The notes: generated by a model not told the origin, from the sequence alone. Shown: positions 1 through 13,464, numbered from the stretch's first letter. The stretch is DNA of 64,000 bases from Marsupella aquatica (GCA_973895155.1 OZ316894.1:9610001-9674000); one strand, 5' to 3'. Numbers and translations: made by a program.

Positions 1-133
1 GCACTATTGTTAAAAGCTCGTACTCCACTGCCGCAACATGGATTTCGCTCACTCAGAGAGCTGGATAGTACACATAGAAAAGTTCATATCAGACCATGAG
101 TTAGAGCAACTGGGGGAAATCTCGTTTTCGTCA

Positions 134-1446
134 CTACCGTGGCCCCTCTTGGACCAAGATAGTTTCTTTCGTACACCTGTTTAGGTCCCGAGATTGCAGT
201 ATTGCTAAAAGCTCTTCCTCCACTGCTACCGCTGCCAGCACTAGGACTACAGAGTCCACAGGTCCAAACGCGGCAAACGAATGTGAATGCAGATGAGTCC
301 ATGAATTTTTATCAACATAGTGTACATGAACAGTCATATGATGGAATTTTCCTTTTGCCATAAAGACAATTCCACGCTTCCTCTGCAAGTTAGCTTCAAA
401 AAGTTCCCGCTTCAAAAAGTTCCATGGTTCTGTAATCGTCTCTGACCGGATTGTGTACTTCCACTGTGTTTGCATCGTATGTAGTCTTGAAGGTGAATAT
501 TGAGTCTGTCATCCATGAGAACCCGCTTCCTCAGGTTACGATGTTCTGGATCATAAATTCTCCCATCCTGAACGAAAAGGTCCCCGCCTTTTCCAAACTC
601 TCCAAGTCGGTAGGCAAAGACGTCATGGGCTTGTTCCGAGTCCAAGTATTTTCTTTGGTGTCATAAGCCTCCGATCCACGAACATCCTTGAGACTATTCG
701 TAACCCCCGAATACATAAATCTTCCAATTTGCAGCACTGGCGCATCCAAAATTCACTTTGGCCCCAGCATACTTGCACACAGTTTCCATTGCCTTTGCCC
801 GGCTCAATCCAGTTCGAAGGCAGCCCCATCCTCCTTTCACAATTTTCCTCACATGATAGGTATTTGCATTAATCCATATAGCATAATCTGGCGGTGGAGC
901 AATCTCGTAGCAAACATTCTCTCTCACGGAATACAGGGCAATCGCTTCTTTCGATCCACGACGAGTGAGAGCAAACGATTCTGTTAACAAAGGGCGGACT
1001 CCTGCATCATAGACCCGGTAACTTCGAACTGTATGAACCCAGGCAAGGCTTACTATTGCTGAGGATTGGAAAACTGTCCATGGCAACTTCAGAGTTATGT
1101 TATGCAAGGTAAATCTCGTTCGGTTCGGAAGTCCCGGTAAAAGTTGCTCGCCATGCTCCTCTGTGCTGTGGATAGAGTCATTCGCTCCATTGCCTGTCAT
1201 TCGCTCCATTGCCTAGACTGCCGAATAACCTCCGGAAGAATGATGACCACTGAGAGCTGAACCGGCCCAGCACAATCGCCCCTTTGAGCCCGAGCTCGGG
1301 TAACGGAAGAGACAAGTAGAGAACCTGTTGTACGTATCGGATGCTTGGAACTCTGTGATTGACGCCACCATGCAACCAATATTTCTATCTAGCTCTAGGC
1401 GCAAGCAAACGAGCTTGGAATTGAGAAAATCATCCCCGACTGTCAA
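134..1446 (-). pseudogene. Kelch-repeat-like gene remnant
   Basis: Kelch-like segments occur in order on the minus strand but in three different reading frames. Examples are a strand reading KIYVFGG near position 715, a piece reading GSEAYDTKENTWTRNKPM near 620-670, and a piece reading DGRIYDPEHRNL near 530-560. A further segment ending near 250 contains KFHHMTVHVHYVDKNSW. The Y-(D/N)-P-x-x-x-x-W pattern is typical of kelch propeller blades in plant F-box/kelch proteins. No F-box is visible upstream, and moving between blades needs frame changes without obvious GT/AG sites, so I read it as a decayed copy. A multi-exon gene with very short introns cannot be excluded. The left end may continue outside the window. 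Confidence 0.42.
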
Positions 1447-2456
1447 GTTCCCACTCCTACCAGATTTCCCACCAACATAGCATGAAAAGGATTGGGATTG
1501 GAGATTGCACCAGTGTAATGCGGGATATCAAAGCGGAGGAGAAGCAATACAAAAACGCTTATAACGGGAGAGTGCCTACCAATTTATTGAATCAAACAAA
1601 TCTGATAACGGAATACCGCTGTCCTGTAGTTACAACTTTAAGAAGGGGCTTTAAATGCGCCAGAATCCTACGCTTCGTGATCAAGTTCCAGAAACGTCCT
1701 AGACCAAAGATCATTTCAGTTTTGGGGATATTGCTGTTATCAACGCTCATTCAGGTTCTACAATTACCATGTGACCGTGGGAGGTCCGGCACGTAGAGAG
1801 GCATCAGCTATCTGGGTGGTCCGTTGCTCGGAGAGGGATTGTGATCATGAATCTAGTTGAGCTAAAACAAAACCAAGCCATGTCACACTTAAGCAATTTT
1901 TGCCACTCTTAATAACACAGATGAGAAGGTTAATCGAGACATCACCAACCGAGAGTGTGACCCGCCAAGAGCATATGTAGTTCAAGTGCCATATTCCAAA
2001 TTGAAGTAGTCATCCACGCACTATGATGTGCAAGTACATATTTGAGGAATTCCGCGCGGTGATTATAACAATAGCAGCCGACTATAATTATGTTACCTCA
2101 GACAGTGGTCACAACTACAATGCCTATATTTACAGAGGAAAATGAGCAATTATGCCACGCAAATCCACACAACCTCTAATCATCTCGGGTGCACACGGCA
2201 TTGAAACTGACTACGTTGGAAATTTCAGGATGGTGTTACACCCGGCCTATTAAAATGGCCTCCGCAAAAGATAGACCTTTGCGTCATGAGTCACTAGAGC
2301 AGTGCTTCCCGTCTTGCCACTATGTGGCGCAGCTGTCCGCCTCATCTGCTGCTCTGATGAATGCTTGCGATGCTGGGGCAAACAGTTGATGAGGTGAGGC
2401 GGAAGTTGATGGCCCTTCGGAAGATTATTTTGATGTGGCAGCTTCTCCAGATTTGT
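1447..2456. other. Intergenic, no recognised feature
   Basis: About 1 kb between the kelch remnant and the 3' end of the IQM gene. An open frame on the plus strand (1482-1796) has no family resemblance that I can see. The 3' untranslated region of the IQM gene probably lies at the right side of this stretch. Confidence 0.5.
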
Positions 2457-5400
2457 TCAGGTCCCGATCATCTGGCGTCTGATTTCTAGCTGGCATGACT
2501 TACCCGGTTTAAGAATCTCCACCTTCATGCCCTCCAGATTTTCGCACATACTACTGCCAACAAAGCTACTTCCCGTCTGTAGAAACTCAAGCCCTTCAAT
2601 TACCACATTATCTTTATCTTCTGCCTCGTTGGGAAGGGTCTTCTCGACAAGAGTTACCGTCTCCACCGCACCAGAGTTGAGTTCCTCATCATTCAAACTA
2701 AGGGACGCCAACTCCTGAATAGAAGCATCACCATTGTCTGGATGTTCAATTTGTACCCCTTTTAAGACATGTGGAGAATCCAGCTGGAAAATCTCTGAAT
2801 TGACTCCGAGCGATTTTGTTGAATGTGAATTGCTGCTAACCATGTCATCTGAAACAGCTTGTACCTGCAGAGGGCAAGTAGTCACTTCTCCGGAGAAAAT
2901 AACCTAATAACAACCGTATTTGGAACAGAGAATTGCGAATGGCTAGCTTCACAACGATAAACCACCCGCCATATTGACAGCCAATTCAAATTTGCAACTT
3001 CGTTTCATCAAGCGAAGACTCTGCAAGGAATAACATGACTACTACGTCATCCAAAGGTTCAAGTCCGACAATCACGCAGAAGTATCGTCATCCTTTTATC
3101 TACATTTTGCTACAACATGCATCGCTTCTGAAAAACAAGAACTCACCCTCGCCAATGTCAAGTCAGCACCACTGCTAGTGAGAATACTAACAAGTTGATC
3201 AAAGTTTTCTGGAGTAGGACGGTAATGTCCACTGTGCGCCTCCATAAGCTGCGCGAGTCCGAGCACTTTTTTCAGAAACTGCCTTAAAACAGAGTTCAGC
3301 CACAATTTGTAGCAGATTACAGGAACTCGGGAGAATTTTAACCAGAGGCCACTCCATTGATCACTGCCTACTACTTAACTACCGACTAGGAAAAAGCGAA
3401 TCAGCAAATGATCTCAGAGAACTCATACAATACTGTAGATTGAAAAGAAATGGAAACCAGTTGGCCCAACAAGATTAGGATTTGGTCAAGTGCGGCAGAG
3501 GACTCTAGAGGAGGAGATCCACCCCAAAGGCGTGCTGCGTTTAATAGAGTTCGACCGAAAGTATCGATTGTGACACATACCTGAATCGTGCCGTCCTTCA
3601 CAAGAAGTCGTCCTGCCGCTGTTGTGGCACCTCCAGCCAGAAAGCTTGAATGCTGAAAGGTTCCTTTCTCCTTCTATATAAAATCCAAAACAAGAACATT
3701 GTCTCACTGTCTAACTTAAAACGATCATCATTTTTCACGGAAAATGCTTTAGAAAGATCTCAGAAATATAACTCGTAAAATAAATAATTTCGAAAGGGAT
3801 TTGGATGTCATCAACTTAAACAACAACTCGTCTGTTCCCTATACGTGTAACTAGGAGTGGTGCGAACTCTTTAAGACGCCTACAGAAAGCAGGCATCATG
3901 CTCAACTAGTCACCAGCTGGTATCTCTTTATAATAATTAAAATGAACGGCACATGTTACAAACCTTGCCCACATAAAGTTTGCCGGTGGTGCTCATGACA
4001 AATATCCATTTTTCACCTTTCGTAGTGTTGACTGGCTCTTGTGACATTTTGTTAATGAGTTTCCCGTTCTCGATTACCACTTCAAACCACAATCTCTCGT
4101 TCTGCGAGGACATGTCAAGGATATGTCAGCAGACTGAGTACCCATTACTGTCTTCACAAGAACACACATGTATTTTACTTGTGTTATGCCATTTACATAG
4201 CAGACAATTCAGACAGACAAGGACCCTGACCCATAGCTAATGCAATAAGAACGGAAAAATGCATTTATCATTTGCCAGTCATATTAATTCAAGAGAGTGG
4301 AGAATGAAATCAGATTGGGTAGGGTGAGAGGAACGCACAGGACTCAGATACCTAATAAGCTCTCTTTGCAACTTTGATCTCTTACAGCGCTCTATTTCTA
4401 AATTCTTGCCCTCTCCAATATCAAGCCTGCACACAAAAAGGTACACATTGTCATTCCCCTCCACTCATCTTGCAATGCTTGCTGGAAAATCATCAAGATG
4501 TAAAACACCAAGCCCAACAAGTTAAATTCAAAAGTAAATATCGTTTCCAAAACATTGAGCGTGGATTCTCAGCTAAATGAAAGGAAACTGAGCAACTCGG
4601 TATCGTGGATGTTACGAGAAAAGGCACTTAGAGTAAACGATTCACACAATCCCTTAACCTTAGCACAACCGCGCAACTCAAGTTCAATGCACTTCCTCTT
4701 ACCCTGCAATTTGGGTACTTGAGACAGAGTATTGGGTACGCACCAGTAGAAGAATGGCTCCTGAGTTTGACTATTGCACCAAGCTTCATAATAGAAGTTG
4801 AGATTGTGACCATATCGATGTTTCGGATCTATCTGCATCCCAAGAGGACAACCATTTCAATTTCCCTTTACAAGAACTGTCTCTCGCCCATGCTGGCCTA
4901 GGGCTCCTTCGTAGACCATTAAAAGCCTATGGCTGAAGTCGTACTTATTGATTGTCTAGTACAGAGTGGGAACATTACTTTCAACTTAAATCGAGGTACA
5001 GAAGGCAAAATCGTTACAAATCAGCTATAAACAATTTATATGCATTCATCTAAGCGAACGGCTGCGATACATAGCGAGTTCCTCGTCAATAGTCGAGCTG
5101 ACTCCAGAACTGAGGACTATTGGAAAGCATAAAATTAATCCAGAACTCACCGCTTCAAGCCAATGCTGGAGAGATAATTTACGGGCCTTCTCATTCTTAG
5201 ACAATCCTTTCCCAACCTGCGTAAACGATTGTCATAAAACGCTAAGAAGATCTAATCCTGTGTTCAAGAGCGATCAAAAGTAATATCTTAAGGATTGAAC
5301 ACACTGCAGACATTCCCGACGAGTTACACAAAGAAGAGGATAAGATGGAATACCTTGGCGGCTTTCTTTTTCAGCCTCAACCACCGTTGCGCTGCGTTTT

Positions 5401-6112
5401 GAGGAGTATTGAAGGCATAAAAATTGGATGAATTGTACTGCAGTATCGCACCGTCTACAACATTCCACCTGCAAGTCACACCGGCGGAGATCAAATATGT
5501 TACTTAAATTTCAAAGCTGTTGGTTACAATCTAGCAACTCTAGAAGTGATGCGACACAAGAAGCAGCTTACCGGACAGATCTCACAATTGGACATTACAA
5601 TTGCTACGAGTGAATTTTTCAATTGTCGTTCCGGACTGGTGCTTTGCATGGAGGAGGATGGGACAGGGGAGCTTCCATTTCACAATACCCAGCTAACAAA
5701 CATTAACCTAAAGTTCCAAGGGGCTTGGTGTGGCGTGAGCGGAAAACCACCAGTATCACATACCCCGAGGGTAATGAACAGAACTACGTTCCAAATGAAT
5801 AACACTGAGTTCATCATGACCCAGGAGTGGCGAAGAATAGATACATCCACGGAAAGCCTACCAGCCAAACTTGTGCGCAATCGTTGCTGCGTCGGCAAGA
5901 TTCCTTCGAGCTCGGTGGCCCCTAAATACTCTTTGCACTTCGACAGCCGCCGTTTCGCTCCTAATCATTTCTTCATCCAGCACTCCATCCAAATTCGTGG
6001 CCGACTTGCCTTTCGCAGTGTCATCAATCCCAGCCGGTGCACCCATCATCACCGTTTCTCCGGGACAGTTCTCTATCGCAACCATGTCGATCATAAGGAT
6101 ACCTAGATCCAC
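2457..6112 (-). CDS. IQM: IQM-family calmodulin-binding protein
   Basis: IQM proteins are plant-specific and bind calmodulin through an IQ motif; Arabidopsis members act in stress, stomatal and hormone responses. Nine exons on the minus strand join in frame: 6112-5862, 5468-5354, 5216-5151, 4832-4744, 4426-4339, 4101-3964, 3673-3581, 3248-3147 and 2864-2457, about 449 residues. The IQ-like segment ([14 protein letters not shown]) is at residues 59-72. Family blocks follow in order: [81 protein letters not shown] and [11 protein letters not shown]. Each intron found has GT..AG and matching phase. The start is the first ATG of the exon. The last exon is the least certain: its acidic, Ser-rich tail shows no clear family block, and one more splice near its end is possible. 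Confidence 0.9.
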
Positions 6113-7350
6113 AACTACCTGATGACCACTTCTTCAGATCCCGCAAGGAACAATCCGAATTCACAACACCAGAGGTCTCCGACTAAAATATCATCACCTT
6201 CCGCCTTCCCTTCCCAAATCAATTCACCGCAACTTTCGAACCAAAATCACAAGTGTCATTCCAACCCATCTCCCATTATATCCGGAAACACATCCAAACC
6301 CAGCCGAAGCTCTAGTTTCTAGCCCCTTCGCTCTCCCTCGACCGCGTCATCCTCGCTGCAGACGGTTTCCAGAGACCACTCCTCTCGCAGCTTGCATGCA
6401 CGGAAGCAGCAGCATGAACGTCAACGACGGCACCTCCGTCCTGAAAGGACATCCAGCGCGTCAGACCTGCAACTCAGTCTGGGTGCGATGTGCATGAAAC
6501 TCAACACCACGCCAACAACCTCTATTGTACGTGCTGATGATGATGACTACAACATCGTCACAATCACAGGCAGACGTCGAGGAATCACTTGTGAAAGCAA
6601 CCAAAGGCGCTCTGATTCGAACCACAGAAAATCTGCTCTCTCTAGTTGTTTCCCCTATTTTATTCTCCGCACATTAAAGAACTGATATGCTGCTCGGCTC
6701 CTACCTACGACCTTAAAGACTTAGAAGTACAGTAGCTTAAAGGCCCAGTGTACTAAGAGGCCACGCGCTTCTCTGCCGTTTCTTCCCACAGCAGACAGCA
6801 TCCGCGTGATTCGCAGCTCATATTCTCTCTGTTTCTCTCTCTTTCACTCTCCATTTGAAGAGTCCTCTGCTGACCTAGTCGATTCCGTGGCCCACGGATT
6901 GATGCCGGGAGAATCTCCTCCGCCCCTCCTCTCTCGGCGAAGGCGGGGGAGCGGATCAACAGCCGCTCGTGCTGGCAGCAGAATTGCCGGCAGGGTGCGT
7001 GATGAATTGGATACGGGCACTGTCTGCACTATTACAGCTACTACTGCAGGGTACGAATCGAGTCGAGTCGAGTCAAGTCGAGGTGAGCAGAGGAGTCTGA
7101 GGAGAGGAGAACAATAAAAAAAAATGGTGCAGTACCTCAGAGACTCAGAGACTCAGACTGATGATGCGCCATCGCTCCGATTGCTGTACAGCCGATTGAA
7201 GGCAGTCGAACGAGAGGATCACGGGACTCCTCGCCATTTCATTCGAGCATTTCGGCACAAACTGAACAGAACTTCTCCGCACTCTCCTCTCCTTCTCTCC
7301 TCTGCTTGGGTTTTCTTCTGAGTGCCCAGGGCGCAGGGCGAGCTTCACGA
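6113..7350. promoter_or_regulatory. Upstream region of the IQM gene (5' leader and promoter)
   Basis: No gene is recognisable here. The stretch is Ser/Pro-coding-like on the plus strand only because of its base composition. It contains a CT-rich block near 6820-6850 and a short GAGTC microrepeat at about 7056-7078. As the DNA directly upstream of the IQM start it should hold the leader and promoter, but no specific element can be named. Confidence 0.35.
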
Positions 7351-7407
7351 GGGAGAGGGCAGGGAGAGCGTGTCAGCACATGATTTGTCTCGTAAAAGAG
7401 TAGATTT

Positions 7408-7690
7408 TTTTGTACCTCGTTGGCGCTCAGTAGTGACCTCATCACTGTGTACTTATTATGCTTAGGATTCACTCCACTGACTCCATTCAAATTGACATGA
7501 TTGTCAAGAGGAACGGCTTTATTACAGTCTCAAAGAGTCAAAGCTAAGGCTTCACAAGGGATTTTTTTTTTACCTCGTTGGGGCTCAGTAGTCAAGCTGA
7601 GTACTGTGTACCATAATGCTGGGGATTCACTCCATTCAAATTGCCATGATTGTCAAGAGTAACGGCTTTATTATAGTCTCAAAGTTAAGG
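7408..7690. repeat. Two-copy tandem repeat, about 150 bp unit
   Basis: Two similar units, near 7408-7559 and 7562-7690. Each holds TACCTCGTTGG, CTCAGTAGT, GGATTCACTCCA, ATGATTGTCAAGAG and ACGGCTTTATTA in the same order. A weaker relative (TTACCTCATTGGCGCTTAG) occurs at about 8640-8700, so the family is spread in this region. Confidence 0.75.
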
Positions 7691-7899
7691 CTTTCATCAG
7701 AGAGACTATTAGACTATTCCTTGGAAAGTCATTCTCTGATCTTGTGTTGCTAGTCTATGTGATGCCCTGTAAAACATGCTCGTTCTCGCCTGCATGCTGC
7801 CCTGATGAACCTCAAACTCGTCATTCTCTAAGTGTCAAGTTGTCTGAACCCCACTAGTTTTTTGATGGGGATGTTCATATAAAAGAGAAGGCTCCAACA

Positions 7900-7965
7900 T
7901 AATTCAAACCCGGGACCTCCCACCCCCCACCTCAAGCACTCTACCATTATACCAAAGTCTCCTGG
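7900..7965 (-). repeat. tRNA-like remnant (SINE head or tRNA pseudogene)
   Basis: On the minus strand there is an A-box-like stretch (TGGTATAATGGTAGAGTGCT) and, further on, a B-box-like stretch (GGTCCCGGGTTTGAATT). Spacing is roughly that of a tRNA gene. The acceptor stem does not pair and the anticodon region is G-rich and unpaired, so it is not a functional tRNA. A tRNA-derived SINE promoter is the simplest reading. Confidence 0.4.
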
Positions 7966-8351
7966 AAGAAATTACTAGCCAATTTTTGGTATCTGGATTG
8001 TTATCTTTGCACAGGGTTTGGGCATCGGGGTACCGTAGCCCTGAATAAGGCTTTAATGGGGCGTCTCAAAGCTTCTAAACTATAGATCATGGCATTTGGT
8101 TTAAAGGAATGGTCATAACTTTTTGCAAGAATTAAGAAAAATAAATTTGGTTTTTTTGTTTTGTATACCAACCTCTACGGTAACCAATAGTAATGGGATG
8201 AGACCAATCCTTGTGGGTAAAATTTATGGACTATAAAATTCATAGACAATAACTTTTGTGTCCATAACCCGTACGTAACTAGGGAGTTAAGGTACATCAA
8301 ATTGTCAGCATTGAGACTCCCTCATAGAGTTTCAGAACTTCATAGTTAAGG

Positions 8352-8570
8352 ACAACTTTTGGCCATGAACAAATGGCCATAGCTTTTTCAGAGGTTAGAT
8401 TATTTACAATTTCCTTTTTATTAGCCCTCTAGAGTGACCTATGGTCATGGGTGTATGACCAACAAATGGCCATAGATTTTTTACAGGTTAGCTTATATGA
8501 ACATTTTCCTTTTTTATTTTCCTCTACAGTGACTTGTGGTCATGGGCATATGACCAGTCTAAAAAGATCA
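8352..8570. repeat. Imperfect two-copy tandem repeat, about 115 bp
   Basis: Two units share AAATGGCCATAG, CAGGTTAG, TTTCCTTTTT, CTCTA-AGTGAC and TGGTCATGGG in the same order. The surrounding DNA is AT-rich and without recognisable genes. Confidence 0.65.
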
Positions 8571-8574
8571 TAAA

Positions 8575-10540
8575 TTTGGTACTCCACAACTTTTTCTATC
8601 AGGAATAAGCATCAAATTTTGAGGTTTGAGATCCCCTTCTTTACCTCATTGGCGCTTAGGCATTGTACTGTTATTCTTGGCACTCACTCCTTTCAATCGA
8701 ACACTACAGTCAACCGTGTAGAAGTGCAATGTGGATAGGTGCATTCCGGTTAGTTGTAACCGCACATACATAAAAGTGACAATTAATGGGATACTTTGAA
8801 GGAACAACACTCACTAATATGAAACAACACAATCAAATTTTTTTGTGGTCAGGAAGTCTGTTAAATTTGTGGGCACTTGCCATGTAGCACAGTCCACCGT
8901 GTGTTGTTACTAACTTGTTTATGTGTAATAACGTATCATCAGGAGTGCATTCAGTGGTGGTTACGTGCAGGTTGGCCTTGTGTCAATAGTCTCCTAATGT
9001 TAGGGAGTATCCCGTGTAGACCCATCATGCTCTTCTGCAGGATAGGGCCAGTGCCCGTAATCTGGCCAGGGGGTGAGTTTGACTGGCACAGAGACTTTTC
9101 GATGAGGTCCTGATTTGGTCCTATAACATCAAGGCTGCATTGGGGGAAACTGCCCATAGGGAAATGGCAAAATCTTGTGACACAAGTCTGAGTACTAGGC
9201 TTAGGGAGTGTCACACATTTTTTGGCCGTGTCCCTCCAAACCTACTCCCGGACTGCCATGAGACTGCCCACATGCTATATTTTGAGATCTCCCTTTTGAG
9301 CCATTTCGTTTGTAAATGCACCAAAAATGCAGATGACATTTGTGCAGGTTGACCATCACTAAACTATAAAAGTAGTGCCACTAAAAGGCAAACACATAAG
9401 TGAATTCTTTGATAAGTACAATAAGCAAGTACATAAAGTAGTTTGTATGTACTGATCCTAGTTGAATTTCCAATATGAGGACTCAAGGTATTGAGCCCAA
9501 TATGTGTGACCAGACAACACAATGAAGAATTGCTTAGGCTATTTCCCATGACCTTACTGGTAGTACAGACAGTGCAATATGGAGGAAGTGCATAAATGAT
9601 GTCATGTGCACTTAGTGCATTCTGTGGATGAGTGCTGGCTGGTCTTGTTTTCCCGGGTCACTGTAGTGATTCCCTTTCCCCAAAGTTTGCCCCTTTCCCC
9701 AAAGTTTGGCACTCACGCAAGTCACTCTTTTGGAACTTGGCACTCACTCCTTGAATAAACACTGTAGTTTTTCCCTTTCCCCAAATTTTGGCACTCATTG
9801 CTTTGGAGATTGGCACTCACTGCTAACTGCTTTGAATTGAAGACTGTAGTGATTGCCTTTCCCCAAATTTTGGCAATCACTGCTGTGGAAAATTGAATGG
9901 GCATGTACTGTACTGATTCCTCTGTCTTTTTTGCCTTGAAAAAATTCAATGAATTTCATTCAAACTGATTCCTCTTTCTCCCAAATTTGATTTGTAAGTT
10001 GGAACCTAGAAAGCACTACAATGCCAAATCCAACCCCCCTCCCCCTTCGCTGAGAAAGGGTTTGCTGTGGTCCATCCAGGCTGCAAGTGTGTATGGCAGC
10101 CTCTGGACAACATAGAAGTCCATCCAGATTTCAATTTGATTCTCTTATCCCAATTTCTGAGTTGGAAATTGAAAGTTTTCCAATAACTGCATGTGAAAAG
10201 ACAGCCAAGATATACACAGTATTTAAAAATGAAATCAAAGTATGAAGGGAGTAATGACATACTTGGCAACGCTACTGAGGGTGGCCCTACTCTAATGTGC
10301 TCTTAGGGGAGGCAAATTAGAAGACCAGGGAACCTACATGAACTAGCACAGGCTCAGTCAAACTGGTGTGCAAGACATTCACAGATTCACTATTTGAAAG
10401 GAAATTTTAGAGGGTATTTATTTGAAAAGATATGAGAAATGTAAACCAGGGTTTTAACCACTTGCAAGCGGGTTGAGGGACTTGCTTAAAGGTGCTTTCA
10501 ACTTAGGACAACAGAAAAGAAAAACAGTATTGTGATGGGG
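8575..10540. other. Non-coding stretch with simple-sequence traces
   Basis: No gene recognised. Between 9655 and 9900 the phrases CCCTTTCCCCAAA and TTGGCACTCAC recur five or more times at irregular spacing, a degenerate minisatellite. Open frames here are short and have no family features. Confidence 0.5.
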
Positions 10541-10543
10541 TGG

Positions 10544-10655
10544 AAGCTTATCTCACATATTAAAATCATTACTGTAGTGACACTTTTCTCAAAACGCATA
10601 CGCCTGGGTTGTTTTGTTGCCTTTTAGCCCTCGTGCATTCCTACAGTGGTAGGAG
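10544..10655 (+). repeat. Direct repeat, left copy (pairs with 11171-11293)
   Basis: Shares CTTATCTCACAT, ATTACTG, CTCAAAA-GCATACG, TTTTGCCTTTTAGC and CCTAC-GT-GGAG with 11171-11293, in the same order. The two copies flank about 520 bp of different sequence. I see no target duplication or TG..CA ends, so I do not call them LTRs. Confidence 0.6.
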
Positions 10656-10689
10656 GAGTTATATCACTTTGCACAATGACAAAAATGCC

Positions 10690-10810
10690 AAAAGGGGAGA
10701 CAAGTCCCAAAGGCAAAGCTACCCAATAAAGGGAGGGAAAAGGGAAAAGGCCCCCAGGTCTAACAAGCCAAGGAGTACCCCACAACCAAAAAGGGACACA
10801 AATCCAAAGA
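10690..10810 (-). repeat. Dispersed repeat copy, related to 41283-41430
   Basis: Read on the minus strand this stretch shares TCCTTGGCTTGTT, GGGGCCTT, CCCTTTATTG and TCTTTGCC-like text, in order, with the plus strand at 41283-41430. That suggests two copies of one dispersed element in opposite orientation. No coding domain is seen in either. Confidence 0.6.
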
Positions 10811-11170
10811 TCCCACTACTAAATGGCCTAGAAAACTAATAACACCTTACTGGGCATAGAACTGAAAAGCCTAATAAAGCTCTGGAATAAACCAGACAAA
10901 GAAGAAGGAGGAGCCACCAGAGCCAGCGATGAAAGGGCCACGGTAAAAGCCAGGCCCAAGTTAGAGGGGTCTGCCTGAGGGACCTGACAGGGCCAGCGCC
11001 GCAAATCAGTCTGTGGCAGAATCCTCAGCACTACCAGTGGCACCCACCCACCGAGCCAGCAGCAAACACCTCACAAAGACCAAAGATACCACACAAAGCC
11101 CAAGGAGAAAGAAGGGGGAGGAGGGCCGGCACCCTGCACGGCCACAACCTTCCCACTGAATCAAAGCCAT

Positions 11171-11293
11171 AGGCTTATCTCACATCTAAGAAGCATTACT
11201 GAATACTGAAGTGATACTTTCTCAAAATGCATACGTTTGGGGTCATATGCTTTTGCCTTTTAGCTCTTCAGTTATGCACTCCTACTGTAGGAG
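11171..11293 (+). repeat. Direct repeat, right copy (pairs with 10544-10655)
   Basis: Second copy of the repeat described at 10544-10655, diverged by small insertions and deletions. Confidence 0.6.
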
Positions 11294-13464
11294 ATGTGGG
11301 ACCTGTAGTGATACAGTTCAAAGTAAAAGTATGAAGTCAAGTATCACTTTTAAACGTATCACTTCATGGAACATTACTTTGGCATTTTCTTAATAGAAGA
11401 GGCCTTCTTTCCTCTCAGCACTGCTTTTTATTTATTAATTTTAAGCAAGGCACCACTGCTCGTTATATTGTAGTGAATCTTGGGCTTTAACTTTCACTGG
11501 GATTAAAGAAGTCTAGCAAGACAACCAACCAAACAAGATTGTAATGAACCCCAAAGTAAGGAGCACCATGTTCGGCCTACTCCCCTAAAGTGTAGATGCT
11601 CTTTGTCTCTCTCCATGACTTCTATTGTGTAAAGGGGTGACCCACATCACGATGTTGAGCAAGCATCCCTCTAACGCATGAACATTGTAATTACCATAGT
11701 GTCAAAAATGCCTGTTGTTTGCATGTGATCTTTTGTCGTGAAGAATTAAAATTTAAGTTAGACTATTTGGAGGCAGGTGACGAGTTCCACACTGAGCTAT
11801 ATTCTAGGCCCTGATCTGAAGAATCCACGGTCAGATTTTGAGAATCACTAGCTACATATATAAGAAGATTCATTACATAAGTACTTTGGGCGGTGCAGCC
11901 CCTGCACCCCTAGCCAAGTTTCACTCAACCAAAGTCATCAACCAGTTTGCATGACTTCAAGGGGTTCAGAGTCACATACAGAATCATCCATGAGATTCCA
12001 TAGTTTACAAAGGATCTAGCTCTTGAAAGTTTCGTTGGGTAACATTTGACTATTCAAGTAAAGGACTAAGAATATCAATTGTACAATCGGCATCTTAATT
12101 GGTCCCATACTATTGTGGCATTTCTTGTGTTGTTCCTTGCCAACATGTTTATCAAGTTCAGGTTCTGGCAGAATGATGATAGATGGTTATAGTTGTGTCG
12201 GCCACATAGTCTCATTGAAAGGTCTGAAAATAACCTGGTATCTCAAATACCCTACCTTCAAAGTGGCAAGATTTTGGGGTCCTTGGGGAGAGTCAAAACC
12301 TCAACTTCATCAACCTCCACCAAATTAGGTGCCTGCAAAAAAATGATTATCATATGAACTATCTTTGGAGATGAGCTACTTTGGTGGTCTAAAGAGGTCA
12401 GCCAGATTTGGCTAATACATTGGACTCTTTTTGTCCCTTGAATTGTTTGTCCTAAACTTCCATTCTGGTGTTGACTTTGATTTGCAAGAGGCAAAGTCAG
12501 AAACTGATACTCAGATGGACCACAACGTATGAGCATGCAACATTGAGTTGGAGCATCAACTTCCGAATTTGCACCATGGACCATATATAGGACCAGCCGG
12601 TTTCATAGGACCGTCACTATGTGTTTTGACTATGCACTTTGGTCTGTCTATTAGAATGGCTAGTCATCATGCTCAAGCTCAAGCAATCATAAATCTCTAA
12701 CAGTGGGTACTAGTGTGCCTCAAAGAAGGCGTGCCCCCTTAGAGTACACCCATGTCCCACAACAGTTGTGAGGACACTACTGTAGATGTGGATCCTTAGG
12801 TCCAACTTGCATGTCATGGGTCCCTTGTTTTGCAGTCCTCAACTTCACACATGGCATAAACGTTTCATTGAGAGTACTCTGGAGATACCCCAGTGTCCAG
12901 GCTTATGCCAAGATAAAAACTGTAGAACCAAAGGCAAGGGCCCAAAACTTTCTGGACCTTATAGGTCCAGCCCATCCTTTCAATGTTAGATAAAACAAGT
13001 GTCCTGAGTAATTTGTAATGGACAACAACGAGTGAGAAGCTTTGCTTTACCAGACATTCTCAATTCGCCACGAACGAAGAATGAGATTGCAAGAATCGAA
13101 CTTAACTTCTCAAGAATTTGAAGTATGCCGCTCGTTTGTTACCACGTTACTGCTCTTGTTCGGTTTCGACACGGTAGAGTCTAGAATTCCTATATACGAA
13201 AGATCTCTTGCATTACATGCTCACTTCGCCACGAACAAAAGAACGAGACTGTAATCTCATTTGTAGAAAAAGTTTCAACAATAGCATATTAGTGGTGAAG
13301 ATGTTCAACCAGTCTGGAAGAGAACCTGACTATCTACTTTGGCATTTAAGCCTCAACTGCAGCTCTACAGTCCCCTGGCTCTCGTCGTCAACGTGTGGCG
13401 TGCCCTTCCAGAAGCACTCTAACTTATGTAGATTTGTCGATACAATGATTTAGAATAAGGGGGT
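11294..13464. other. Intergenic, nothing recognised
   Basis: About 2.2 kb of AT-leaning sequence. Open frames are all short (60-110 codons), overlap on both strands and lack recognisable motifs or splice-compatible series. Confidence 0.5.

Noticed and set aside
1482-1796. 104-codon plus-strand frame
   Set aside because: No start context, partner exons or family features.
5546-6106. 186-codon plus-strand frame across the first IQM exon
   Set aside because: Shadow of the IQM exon, which aligns with the family.
7900-7965. A functional tRNA gene
   Set aside because: A and B boxes are present but stems do not pair.
10544-11293. Direct repeats as LTRs of a small element
   Set aside because: No TG..CA ends, primer site or target duplication found.
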